Of a stretch of 64,000 nucleotides of DNA, positions 53,101-64,000 are shown one piece after another (position 1 is the first letter of the stretch; the number at the start of each line of letters is the position of its first letter). The DNA comes from Dillenia suffruticosa (Eukaryota > Streptophyta > Magnoliopsida > Dilleniales > Dilleniaceae). Under the pieces are notes generated by a model. The model was not told the DNA's origin and did no database searches. It saw only the letters and a program-made list of their open reading frames with translations. The position numbers and the translations under genes were made by a program. The DNA lies in contig JAVTVX010000013.1 of the NCBI GenBank assembly GCA_033439265.1, positions 3,250,501-3,314,500 on the forward strand, written 5' to 3'.

Positions 53101-56068
53101 CTTGTGGCTTTGTGCATTTACTATTCTCTCATAACTGGGTTGTAAACTCTGGAACCTTCCTGCAAGTTTTTAACTTAAAGCCATTTAGGCCCCAATTGTT
53201 AAATGTTTTAAAGTAATGATATTGAGTACTACTAAGTTTCTTGTGGGCTCTCTAGCCTTAGAACTTGCCTGCAAGTTTTTTACTTAAAGCCAGTTAGGCT
53301 CCAAGCATTAGATGTTTAAGGTGAGGGTGTTGTACTGCTAATATTCTTGTGGGTTTTCTAGCCTCGGAACATGTCTTATGTCCTATTAATCTTCTTGAGG
53401 GTGCTTTAGTCCTGTATGTGTCATGTGTCCTGGAAGTTTTGTGCTAGGCTGCACAGTGATATTAAAGTTTGAGGGCCAATATTTGAGTTTCTTCAATTAG
53501 TACTCTATCAAATCAAGGTCTACCTAAATATTTTCTTTTGCTACCTTATTCTTCCTATTGTGGCCCTTGTCTTCCTAAAACCTTCTATGATCAAAAAATT
53601 TCTCTGAGACTCTTACTGTTTACAGTTAGAATGAAGTCCTTTTTTTCTGGTTACTTGTTAGTTCAGTTGCTTATGGTATCAAGTTTTTGTACACATACTG
53701 GCAGGCAGCTTTATATGCTTCTCTACTTGTTAGCCTCCTCTTGTGGATCTGAGTAATAGCCTCCTAATTGGTACCCTCAATGAGACCTAAATAGCCATGA
53801 TGATTTCAGTATTTATTGGTTCAATGTTTGTGTTTATTGTACTGGTCAGTGTGAATATCTGTCTATGTTTATTTTGATTGCTATCAGAATTAATTACATT
53901 TGGTTTTTGAATTCAGGCTTCTGGAAATGATATGGTCAAACATCTTGTCATGTAATCTAGGTGACTTCATCTTGCAATTTTAATTGATTAGAGGCTAAAT
54001 TATTGATCTTCAAAATTTCTTTGATGATTCAGTGTATTGGGGCTACAACACTAGATGAATACAGACAGCACATCGAAAAAGACCCTGCCTTGGAAAGGCG
54101 ATTTCAGCCGGTCAAAGTTCCTGAACCAACTGTGGATGAAGCTGTACAAATTTTGAAGGGACTGCGAGAGAGGTATGAGATACACCATAAGCTTCAGTAT
54201 ACAGATGGAGCCATAGAAACTGCAGCTCACTTGTCTCACCAGTATATCAGGTACACAAAGAAAGCTGCTGCCCGGTAGTCATACCAGTTTCATGTTTCAT
54301 TTTCATTCCATGATATTTAATAAAAGCTGATCCTTGGGTAATAAATGAAGGGGAAAAAATGATAATAGCGAGGAGTCATATTCAAATATCTGTAAGCTGC
54401 ATGATATCCATTTAAATGTGAATCACATTGGCCAGCCTTATTCTACAATCCGTGACTAAATTTTTAATCGTGTTTGTTTTTTCTTCTATTATTTCTCTTG
54501 ACTGTGTATTCTAATGGAATTTCTGTGTTGTGCATTTCAGTGATCGTTTTCTGCCTGATAAAGCAATTGATTTAATTGATGAAGCAGGTTCTCGAGTTCG
54601 CCTTCGTCATGCCCAGGTATGAGCTCTTGGTAATGACAGTTCCTTTCTTTTAGCTTCTTGTCCTGAATTCTATTGAGTTAATGGTTCCTTCTTTGTAGCT
54701 TCCTGATGAAGCCAAAGAGCTTGAGAAAGAGTTGAGGCAGATCACGAAAGAGAAGAATGAAGCAGTTCGTAGCCAAGAGTTTGAGAAGGTAATTGTTGTG
54801 AGGTGAATTGAAGAGATATTTATCACGCTTTTCCTTACATATCATATTCTTTTGCTTTCATCAATATGCTTATACGGTAATTTGTATAGGCTCAAGAATT
54901 ACGTGATCGGGAGATGGACCTAAAGGCTGAGATCTCTGTTTTGATAGATAAAGGCAAGGAGATGAGCAAGGCCGAGACTGAGGCAGGCAATATAGGTCCA
55001 GTTGTTACAGAAGTTGACATTCAGCACATTGTTGCTTCTTGGACTGGTATCCCCGTGGATAAAGTGTCAATTGATGAATCTGACCGCCTCCTTAAAATGG
55101 AGGAGACTCTTCACAAGAGAGTCATTGGACAGGATGAAGCAGTCAGAGCCATCAGCCGTGCCGTTCGCCGTGCTCGTGTTGGGCTCAAAAGCCCTAATAG
55201 GCCAATTGCTAGCTTCATTTTTTCTGGTCCAACTGGTGTGGGAAAATCTGAGTTAGCTAAGGCACTTGCTACTTACTACTTTGGTTCTGAAGAATCCATG
55301 ATCAGGCTTGATATGAGTGAATTCATGGAGAGGCATACAGTTGCGAAGCTGATAGGTTCTCCACCTGGCTATGTTGGTTACACTGAAGGGGGCCAGCTGA
55401 CTGAGGCTGTTCGGCGCCGTCCTTATACAGTAGTACTCTTTGATGAGATCGAGAAGGCACATCCTGATGTCTTCAATTTGATGCTTCAGATACTTGAAGA
55501 TGGCAGGTTAACAGACAGCAAGGGTAGAACTGTGGACTTCAAGAACACTCTCTTAATTATGACCTCAAATGTTGGAAGCAGTGTGATTGAGAAGGGAGGT
55601 CGTCGAATAGGATTTGATCTTGACTATGATGAAAAGGATAGCAGTTATAATAGAATCAAGACCTTGGTTATAGAGGAGTTGAAGCAATACTTCAAGCCCG
55701 AGTTCTTGAACAGATTGGATGATATGATTGTTTTCCGTCAGCTCACTAAGCTTGAGGTGAGGGAGATAGCTGAGATAATGCTAAAGGAGGTTGTTCAGAG
55801 GCTTAAAGGTAGAGAGATAGAGCTTCAGGTGACGGAGAGATTCAAGGATAGAGTGGTTGATGAAGGCTACAACCCAAGTTATGGAGCTAGGCCTTTGAGG
55901 AGGGCCATCATGAGGCTTTTGGAGGACAGTATGGCGGAGAAAATGCTTGCTGGAGAGATCAAAGATGGAGATTCAGTCATTGTGGATGTAGATTCAGATG
56001 GTATGGTGACTGTGCTCAGTGGTAGTGGTAGTGCTCCTGAATCACTAGCGGCAGCATTTGTAGTCTAA
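50156..56068 (+). CDS. CLPC: Plastid Hsp100/ClpC-type ATP-dependent chaperone
   Basis: Predicted 919-residue stromal chaperone that feeds substrates to the Clp protease and works in protein import. Exons: 50156-50711, 51287-51402, 51477-51599, 51684-51869, 52351-52566, 54033-54250, 54541-54616, 54699-54788, 54890-56068; frame is kept. About 85 N-terminal residues look like a transit peptide and the mature part begins near [11 protein letters not shown] (89 on). Two Clp-N repeats follow, then AAA-1 with GEPGVGKT (297-304) and LFIDEVHT (D368-E369), a short UVR/M-type coiled coil (exons 8-9), and AAA-2 with GPTGVGKS (640-647) and [12 protein letters not shown] (D712-E713). The ClpP-docking GRRIGF loop is present. 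Intron 2 (51403-51476) uses a GC donor (CAG|GCAAGT). The C-terminal tail is somewhat shorter than Arabidopsis ClpC1 (about 929 residues in all). Confidence 0.96.
52567..54032 (+). other. 1.5 kb intron 5 of ClpC with a degenerate tandem repeat
   Basis: The intron contains units of about 106-109 bases (see the repeat entry). I see no gene inside. Confidence 0.6.
53147..53395 (+). repeat. Degenerate tandem repeat, period about 106-109 bp
   Basis: CCTGCAAGTTTTTAACTTAA (53159) recurs as CCTGCAAGTTTTTTACTTAA (53268). TTCTTGTGGGCTCTCTAGCC (53238) recurs as TTCTTGTGGGTTTTCTAGCC (53344). About two and a half copies lie in ClpC intron 5. Confidence 0.75.
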
Positions 56069-57870
56069 AAGCAATTTTTTGGGGTTATTCTATTTTATTT
56101 TTGTTGTACTAGTAGAAAAGGGCTTTGTATAATGTATTTTTTTTGCTAATTGTGAACATTTAAACATCTTCATTTATCAATACAGCAGGCTAATGCCCTA
56201 AAATATTCTTCCTCCCGATAAAACTTGCTTATCCAATACTTAATGGTGATGTTGCACTGTGGTTGTTACCTACTCATTGGCAAAATTTTCCTTGGACGAG
56301 CCCGATGCCTCTTGATTTTTCAAATGAACAACAAACGGCATTTTTATTGTTAAAAAAAAAAAAAAAAATCAAATTTCTGTTTGGATTCCTAATTTTTTCC
56401 TCTTCAACCGAAATCGTGATCATGTGTTTTTAGGTTCATGACATTTGTACCACTATGACGTCTTGGTACAGACTAATTAGTTTATAATTTTAAATACACA
56501 TTCTTCTCTAAGTAAAAAAAAAAAATCATATTCAATGTTCAGTAGGTAAAATTTATGATTATAATTTTAAAATATATTAAAATTTATATAATAAAAATTT
56601 TGTGTGATTGCATAAGTGTGATATTGCTTTAGTTAACCAATTATCCGTTGGTTTGGTAGAATATGACGTTAAATCTCTTAATCAACATCTTAAATTCGAC
56701 TCGTGATTTGGGTATAGAGTAGATTACGTTGGGAGGATAGTCCCCTAAATAGGTCAAAATTTTAAATTGAATTAATCGAAATATGATTTTAAATATCGAT
56801 TAATATTGTATCAACAAAAAATTTTGCTTTGGTTATCCCTTGTCCATTTAAGTGATGGTATGGTGTCTCACTTGAACCACAGTATCAGTACTAGATACGA
56901 TCAGATCAAGGTAGAACTAGGAATAAAATATTGAGATAATTTTTTTCTTAAATTAAATTTAATAATATTTAAATCAGATTAATTAAAATATAATTTTAAA
57001 TATCGATATGATATTAAAAAAAAAAAAATCACAAAAGTTATTGAGACGTAATGTGCACGTCGCTTCAAGCGCGAAACACTGAAATTGATATGGAATCTTT
57101 TTTTTTATTTTTTTGGTCCCCAATGATATGGGATCTTTCATTTCGCGAAGAAAGCGAAAGAGATTGATATGGGATCTATTTTTTTTTATTTTTTTTGGGT
57201 GAAAATTGGGATAGAGAAGCAAGTACCACTCCATTGTTGCGAACGGCAAGTACTTCAAAGGCCCAACACGGTCACATGGGCCGAATACTAAAGAATCACT
57301 TTGTGTGAGGTCCATTAATGAGAGGAAGCAGGTACAAGGCAACAAAATCCAGAGAGTGAGCCCAAATGCTCTCCTTTATAGATCCCTTGTCTTCCCAATT
57401 ACCTTCTTGCGCCTAGCCCCCTTCGTTTGCTCTGCTCTGTGTAACATCCCTCTTTTTGTCCCTTTCTCTCTCTCTCTCTCTCTCTCTCCCCCTCTCTCTG
57501 ACTGCATTTTTCTCTTTTTATCTTCTTATATGTTAACTCGTCTAATTCTCTCTCAGAGCCTATAAAAGCACGAAGGAGGGTTAGGAGGTGAGGATATTCA
57601 AAATCAACCGATTCACATTAACTCGATCACAATTTTCGAAACCCTAAAATAATCTCCCAAAAATTTCTCACCTGTGTTAAAGTACCGCCAATTTCTCTTT
57701 GTACAAATACAAAAAAAATAGTGTTTCTCTTGTTGTAATTAGTTGATCTCTCAATCGAATACCTTATTCTTGATTTCCGCAAAAGTTTTGTAATTTAGGG
57801 TTGGGGATTGTTTGTCCAAAAATTAGGGATTAGATTACAAAATTTTCGTGTTTAGTTGAAAAGGTTCTTG
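56069..57870. other. ClpC 3' flank and upstream region of the WD40 gene
   Basis: Probable ClpC 3' untranslated region to about 56200, then AT-rich spacer. A local duplication of about 78 bases (57084 and 57162, sharing TTGATATGG..ATCT and a T-rich run) lies near 57080-57200. A CT tract is at 57470-57490 and a telo-box AAACCCTAAA at 57639-57648, probably in the leader of the next gene. Confidence 0.55.
57639..57648 (+). promoter_or_regulatory. Telo-box AAACCCTAAA upstream of the WD40 gene
   Basis: A perfect telo-box core lies 220 bases before the start codon, next to a CT tract. Placement is typical for plant housekeeping genes; function is inferred. Confidence 0.4.
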
Positions 57871-60800
57871 ATGGAAAAGAAAAGAGTTGCGGTTCCACTA
57901 GTCTGTCATGGGCATTCAAGGCCTGTTGTGGATCTGTTCTACAGTCCAATTACTCCAGATGGGTTCTTTCTCATCAGTGCTAGCAAGGGTATAATTCTTC
58001 AATCTTTCCAAGATTTGATCTTTCGTTGGTTGATTATTATGGTTGATCATTAACTGTTGTTGGTATTTCCTTAATTCTGATTTTTTTTTGCTAACTATGA
58101 GACAGATAATATTCTTGATTCATGGTAGGCCTAATGTATTTATGTTGAAAATGCTATCATCCTAGAATTATTCCAGTATATTCTCTGTGTCAATACTGCT
58201 TTTTCTTGGAATATGGGTTCAGATTTCTTGTTAATTTCTTAGTAATAGTTTGTACATGTTATTCTTTTGATTGGATTATTAGTAGCTTGTAATTCTTGCT
58301 GCAGATTTTGTTCGAGTTTGCATTTGATGAACTCTGTTTTATAAATGATATATCTTTTTGCCTTTAAGATTCTAGTCCCATGCTCAGAAATGGAGAAACT
58401 GGAGACTGGATAGGAACATTTGAGGGACATAAAGGTGCTGTATGGAGTTGCTGCTTGGACACTAATGCTTTACGTGCGGCTTCTGCTTCTGCAGATTTTA
58501 CTGCGTAAGTAAAAAGATTCAATAATCATATAAACTTTTGATCAATGGTGTGTGCCTGTTTGATAATATTTCATGAGAACTCTAATGAGTGACTTCAGTA
58601 GCTTAGTAGAATTTTTGCTTCATGAAGGGACCCAACTGGGAAATCGTCCAAATTGTTGTGAATCATCCTAGAAATGTTATGATGGTAATGGAGTGAAAAA
58701 ATTTTGATTGCATAATAGTCTATAATTATCTTTGAAGTTTTCTGCAGACTTCAATGTCATTGACCTAGATTCTCGACATGCTTGAGAATGATTTTGTATT
58801 TATTGCATGTTATTCATTTAGCTGTACCTGATTTCTATTCAACTTCCACAAAGGCATAATACATAGAAGCCATAAAACACAATTTCTCTATTACGAAGAA
58901 ATTTTACAAGAGCAAAAGGAGAAAGAGAAATTAAAGAATTGGCAGTATGATATTCTCTTTGAAAGGAAAGCGAAATTGGAAAAAAGAAAATAAAATGGAG
59001 AGAAAAATATTTTCTTGCCTATCTAATTGATCATCTTTCTGGATGTCCTGCTAGAAGCCCACATCAAGGAAGTAAGAAATTTTAACCTTTTACTTAATGG
59101 CCGTTGAGTTCACTAATAGGTAGTGAGTACATGCTTAGAGTGCAACTAGCTCCTCACTGAAGATGGTAAAGAGCCTTTTGTGATAGTAACCTAGTCATGT
59201 AACAATGCTGGAAATTGACCAAGTGTCTTGCTTGGAATATGTCATGGGGGTGAAGGGATACACTCCTTTTGCTTTTCTTGTGTATAGTCATTACTTGTTT
59301 GGAGTAATGTTTGTATTTAGTGTGTTGAGGTTAGAGTAACAATGTGTCGGTCCCAGATAGATCTAAATTATGTTTCTGAAGCATTCCGTGTAGACTGATG
59401 CTTATTTTGTATATGAAAAATCAAAATCCTCATCTATTTTTGGCACATCCAATAGTATTTTGTATGGTTTGTTAGGTCACTTCAGATCAATTATGAAAGT
59501 CATTGGTTGATGAGATGTCTTTCTCATCTGTTGTGCAACAACAATAATAACTTTCTGGTTATACTTTTCTAAATAGCTATTGATTCAAAGAAACTACATG
59601 TAGGATTCATGGAGCCAAACCTTTCCTTTTATTGGAAGTATCAAAGGGGCAATTTAATTTTTTTTGTGAATCTTCCTGACGAAAATGACATGCAAATTAC
59701 ATTTTGGACAATGGGTCAGTAGAACTTTGAGCAAGCAACCCTGCTTCTAAGATCTTACTTCTCCTCTTGTAGAATAAAATAAATAAGATAGAGAACAAGT
59801 GAAGAGGCTGGGCAGGTGGCGTGAATGATATGCAGATGTATGTCTTTCTACAGTTGTGTTGAATGTGTCGGCTTTGCGTGGGTATGAATGTTTGTTCGGT
59901 GCTACATGCTGAAATCTGAAAGTAAAAGATATAAATATAGAAAGGCAAAAAATGTCTATTAGGATGGCTAACTCATAGAAGCCATATGGCTATCATTTCA
60001 ATTCACAGTAAGCATGCCCCATTTTTAGGTTGAAAAATCCAAGTAGAACGTTGTTATTATTTTATCTTATCTTAGTTCTCTTAAAATTAAAATTTTATAA
60101 ATCTTATATTATAATAATAAATGATTGATGCTTCTTTTCACATGCTGTTGACAAGGACCTACTTAACTAAATGATTTGATGGTCCTTTACATGGGTGGAA
60201 TCATCATTTTATCTAGTAATATGTATTATAAATGGTAAAAACATGTGAAGCCTTGTGGATACTGAGGTGGATGTATATCCTATGTTATTCTAGCTTATTT
60301 TAAGAGATTTGTCTATTTCCTTTGGCTTCTCTATTTAAATTTTGAATTTCTTAATTTTCTTCCATTCTAGCTTGCCTGTTTCCATTTGATTCAACTGGTT
60401 TACTCGAAGAAAACCTATTTTTCCTTTTTCTTTTTTCAGGATCACTACTGAAAAACTATTTAGTCATATGTTTAATTGATTTAACTCATGGTCATTCCCT
60501 AAATTCCTTTGCATTCTTTGCAGTTGGCCACAATTTTGATTGTGTAAATCAGACTATGTTTCTCTGTAGTAAAATATTATTTATAGCCATTACAAATTTC
60601 AAATTAAGAAAGGGTTCACATCTCTTCTGTGGGCCATTTCTTAATTTGTAATTGTTTATTTATTTTTTTGTTTCTTTAGAGAGAAATAATTTCAAACAGA
60701 TGTAGAGTTATTTTTATCGCTGGTGGATGACAGTGCTGGCTGCTGTAGTTCAAACTCATACTTGGAGGCTCCGAGGAGGACCTCCAAATCTGGCCTAGAC

Positions 60801-63800
60801 TTGCCGGAATCTGATATCAGATCCAATGTCTCCTCCATCTACATGGCGGTGGTGGCGGTGGAGTGAGGACGATTTCTTCTTCAAAACTTTTGATGACTGA
60901 GTTGAGATCTATAATATTGATCTACCGGAAACAAAAGAGCCATTCAGAAAATTCTGCGCCCATCAATAACATTAAGTTTATAGTTGTTTGCTCTGGATGT
61001 GTGTACCTGTGAGAGTCTGTGGACCATGCTTTAATTACATATGTGGATCTATCTTCGAAAGTGACTTGACTGTGTGGGGACGCCTAGAGCGGGAATGAGC
61101 TTTGTGCTGGCTTGTGAGTAGATTATATTTCCCTTGGCTGGCAATCAATTGTATTAAATGTTAGAGAAGCTTAATGCTTTGATATGGTAGGTTAAAATTT
61201 CTCTAATGATGTTTGGACTCAAAATTAGCCTTCGCAATTATTACCCTTCTCATTTATACCAAACAAGTAAGCATGATCAGGAGAGGTTACTATCCTAATG
61301 ATTACACTAACTTGAAAAATAACTGGCATTTCTAATGTAAGGGAGAGTTGGGTGATATTTGCACTGTTGTCTCTTTCAGAGTGCTAACACAGATAAATTA
61401 GAGAGACAGATACGAAGGAGGAAACCCTCATCTCCATGGTATACCTTGTGTTTTTGAATGCATGCATAATGAACTAACTTGAGAATAAGATACTTAACGC
61501 CCATTATTGATTATTGTTTGTAAGAATCTAATCGTAGATAACCACAATTTTGTTGATTTGCACGTGGAGAAAGATGAGATTTCTTAGGTGTTTGAATTAG
61601 TAAAATGCAGTTAGCAATTTGTGTGCTGCTTCTTTTCTTCATCTTGTTCATTTAATTATTTTAAGTAAATCATCAAGTCTTCTCACCATATAATGAAGTT
61701 GGGTCTTTATAGTTCCTAAATGTACCTCGGATTCCCCCCTTGCTATTATTCCATGCAGCTATTACTACTAGTGCTTATGATTGGTTTGCATTTGATTTAA
61801 CTATCTCCTACTTTGGACCTTGCTGGCAACTTTGTTTTGCTTGATTCTTTATTTTACAAGGTTGCAATAAAAGTATCTTACCAGTAATAGTAGTTGGGAT
61901 TCATTACTTTGTTTAATTGATGTTATGTCCTATTTGATGTAGCTTAGACAATGGGATATTTGGTCTTCTGACTGTTGAATGGGTCATCAGTGTGATGCAT
62001 TGTAATTTTTACCTGCTATACTCTAGTTAATCTCTTAAAAATATTGTTCTTTAGGCATAGAGTTCATTTAGTTCTTGCGATATCCTGCTTTCATGCAGTC
62101 TAACACCTTTTCTTGGGTTTCCCTGAATAACTTTCAGGAAGATATGGGATGCCTTAACTGGGGATGAGCTGCACTCTTTTGAGCACAAACACATAGTTCG
62201 GGCCTGTGCTTTTTCAGAGGTAGATTGAAAACCCTTGTGTTGGTTTCTTTGGTCTTGTTACATCATTTAAGGCAGCTAGATTATGCAAATATGTGGATAA
62301 GAGAGACTATGGGCTTGTAGCTAAAGGGAGTATTGATGACTTGTTCATCACCTTGCTACATTATGGCTTCTCTCTTAATATTGGCACTAGTAAACATTGG
62401 TATTAGCAATTGGTGCCAAAATGCCTTCATTGAATTTCAATATAACATATGGAAACCGGAAATCATGCTGATATGCCACAGAAGGTCAACATAACACATG
62501 GATATAAAACATGATATTCTTTGAGAAATGATGAGATAATTCAAAAATCCGACAACTGAATCATCTCTTTCATGGGATAAAATTATTTTTTCACTTCTTT
62601 GTGGTCTCACGCTTGTGGAATTTATAAGGGGGTATACCTTAGAAGAGTTGAAGAGAGATTGAGGAGTAGTTGTGTCTTAGCCCTTTGTTTTCCTTTTTGC
62701 TTTTGTTTTTCTTGTCTCTTTCAAGGAATTTTTGTCCTTAAAAGTTTTTGTACATTGTTTCCTTCTTTTAATGTAATTCTTTTTTTTCTATTAATACATA
62801 AATAAATAAATAACACGTGGATATTGTTAACTTTTTTCTTATTATTAATTCTGTTCTAGAGGAAAAATTGGAGAGTCAACCATAGGAGTTTTAGGAATGT
62901 TTGTAATTTTGTTGATTAAACTACAGGATACTCATCTTCTTCTTACTGGGGGAGTAGAGAAAATTCTTCGGATCTATGATTTGAATTGTCCAGATGCACC
63001 TCCAAGGGAAGTAGACAAATCTCCTGGCACTGTTAGAACAGTTGCATGGCTTCACAGTGATCAGACCATATTAAGCTCTTGTACCGATATGGGAGGCGTC
63101 AGGTATACAGTTGTAGAAATACTTATGTTGAGCTATCGTGCGTTGTTGCTCTGAAATATCCATTACATGATTGTTTGCTAAAAATTTTACTACTTAAATC
63201 TTTCTGTCCATGGATGGTTTTAACTGTTACTCAGAGGATCCAAGGTGTATTGTTGGTTGTCTGCTCAAGTAGTATGAGGCAGTTTTCCCCAGCAATCGCC
63301 AGGGGTTAAACTCCAAATAGCTGCCCCCCTTCCCTCTGCCCCTCTTATTCAAGCTAAGTCATGCTTTGTATTCCAAAGGTGTTAACCCTATATTAAACCA
63401 AAAAAATAAAAAAGCATTAGTTTTATTATTGTAATTCAGTTTGTGGTTTCAGAAGGGTACAGAGTTTTGGAATGGCTATGTGAATATGAAGTTATTCACA
63501 TTTTGATTTGTTTACAAATCTCTCATGAAAAATTCAATATTTGTATGCTATGTTCCTTGTTAACTCTACAGTTTAAACTTGAGGTGGACAAGATATTATA
63601 TTCATTTCCGCTAGATCATGCTTTGCATGTTTGTGTGGCAGTGGCATGCGAGGGTTCACATCCTGACTACCCCCAGTTTCATGACTTTACTATCCAAAAA
63701 TAAAAAAGCTTTTTGCTAACCTTACTTATACAACTGAGTTTACAGATTATGGGATATCAGAAGTGGGAAGATGGTCCAAGCACTTGAGACGAAGTCATCT

Positions 63801-64000
63801 GTGACGAGCGCTGAAGTGAGTCAGGATGGCCGTTACATTACAACTGCAGATGGGTCTACAGTGAAGTTCTGGGATGCAAATCAGTAAGTAATTTTCATTA
63901 GTTTGTGTTAAGTCGGAATGACTGCTTATCTTACAATATCTTATCGCTGGTGTTTTAGCTTTGGATTAGTAAAAAGCTTCAACATGCCTTGCACGGTAGA
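57871..64000 (+). CDS. WD40-repeat protein, STRAP-like (partial, runs off the window)
   Basis: Visible exons: 57871-57988, 58369-58504, 62138-62219, 62927-63102, 63746-63883 and 63959 to the window end, about 230 residues in frame. The protein starts [20 protein letters not shown] and has successive WD40 units: [20 protein letters not shown], a [13 protein letters not shown] blade, [12 protein letters not shown], and STVKFWDAN. The order and the opening [13 protein letters not shown] match plant homologues of serine/threonine kinase receptor-associated protein (STRAP). Plant members are scaffold proteins of not fully settled role. ATG 57871 was taken; a TTG 15 bases upstream is not a likely start. 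Intron 2 (58505-62137) is 3.6 kb. The C-terminal third is outside the window. Confidence 0.9.
58505..62137 (+). other. 3.6 kb intron 2 of the STRAP-like gene
   Basis: Mostly AT-rich. A locally GC-richer patch at about 60700-60860 contains a 48-codon minus-strand open frame with ordinary-looking amino-acid composition (see findings). A short hairpin built on AAATTAAGAAA/TTTCTTAATTT lies at about 60600-60650. I see nothing else with gene structure. Confidence 0.6.

Noticed and set aside
55253-55462. Antisense open frame over the large last exon of ClpC
   Set aside because: Opposite strand carries the conserved AAA-2 domain; no independent support.

Overview
The window is nuclear DNA from a flowering plant, most likely a woody eudicot. 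Six intron-rich genes with plant-type proteins (a Shaker K+ channel, a plastid ClpC chaperone, a HOBBIT-type CDC27) lie in AT-rich, microsatellite-rich intergenic DNA. I did not try to name the species. I see no rRNA, tRNA, CRISPR or bacterial operon structure. Exon limits were read by hand from reading frame, splice sites and recalled family sequences; I ran no search.

Layout. Bases 1-9240 are intergenic and hold one large palindromic transposable element (element A, 844-1743). A K+ channel gene of the AKT1 type (+, 9551-14795) is followed by an AT-rich spacer with a second kind of large inverted repeat (about 15275-16580). Next come CDC27/APC3, also called HOBBIT (+, 17473-31833, 16 coding exons, a 3.9 kb first intron, several MITE and SINE-like insertions). 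Between it and the next gene lie a long (TC)n tract and two more palindromic elements nearly back to back (B, 33027-34106; C, 34142-34817). A RING-variant (RINGv/MARCH-type) membrane E3 ligase gene (-, 35908-40124) and the 26S proteasome ATPase RPT6 (-, 43078-48110) follow. RPT6 is divergent from a plastid ClpC-type Hsp100 gene (+, 50156-56068). The window ends inside a WD40 gene of the STRAP type (+, from 57871), of which about 230 residues are visible.

How the genes relate. The four middle genes all act in protein turnover (anaphase-promoting complex subunit, RINGv E3, proteasome ATPase, Clp ATPase). They act in different compartments and pathways, so I treat the clustering as a curiosity, not an operon-like unit.

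Most unusual content. A, B and C are a family of non-autonomous palindromic (foldback) elements. A and B start GAGnCATGTAC, carry a near-perfect GACGCG...CGCGTC palindrome inside each arm, and have a GC-rich core that is purine-only-like in the left arm and pyrimidine-only-like in the right arm. Each is flanked by a 9-10 bp direct repeat, which points to a Mutator-like (MULE) mode of insertion. C is a diverged sibling in which CGCGA is replaced by CTCGA. Two coding genes also use GC-AG introns.
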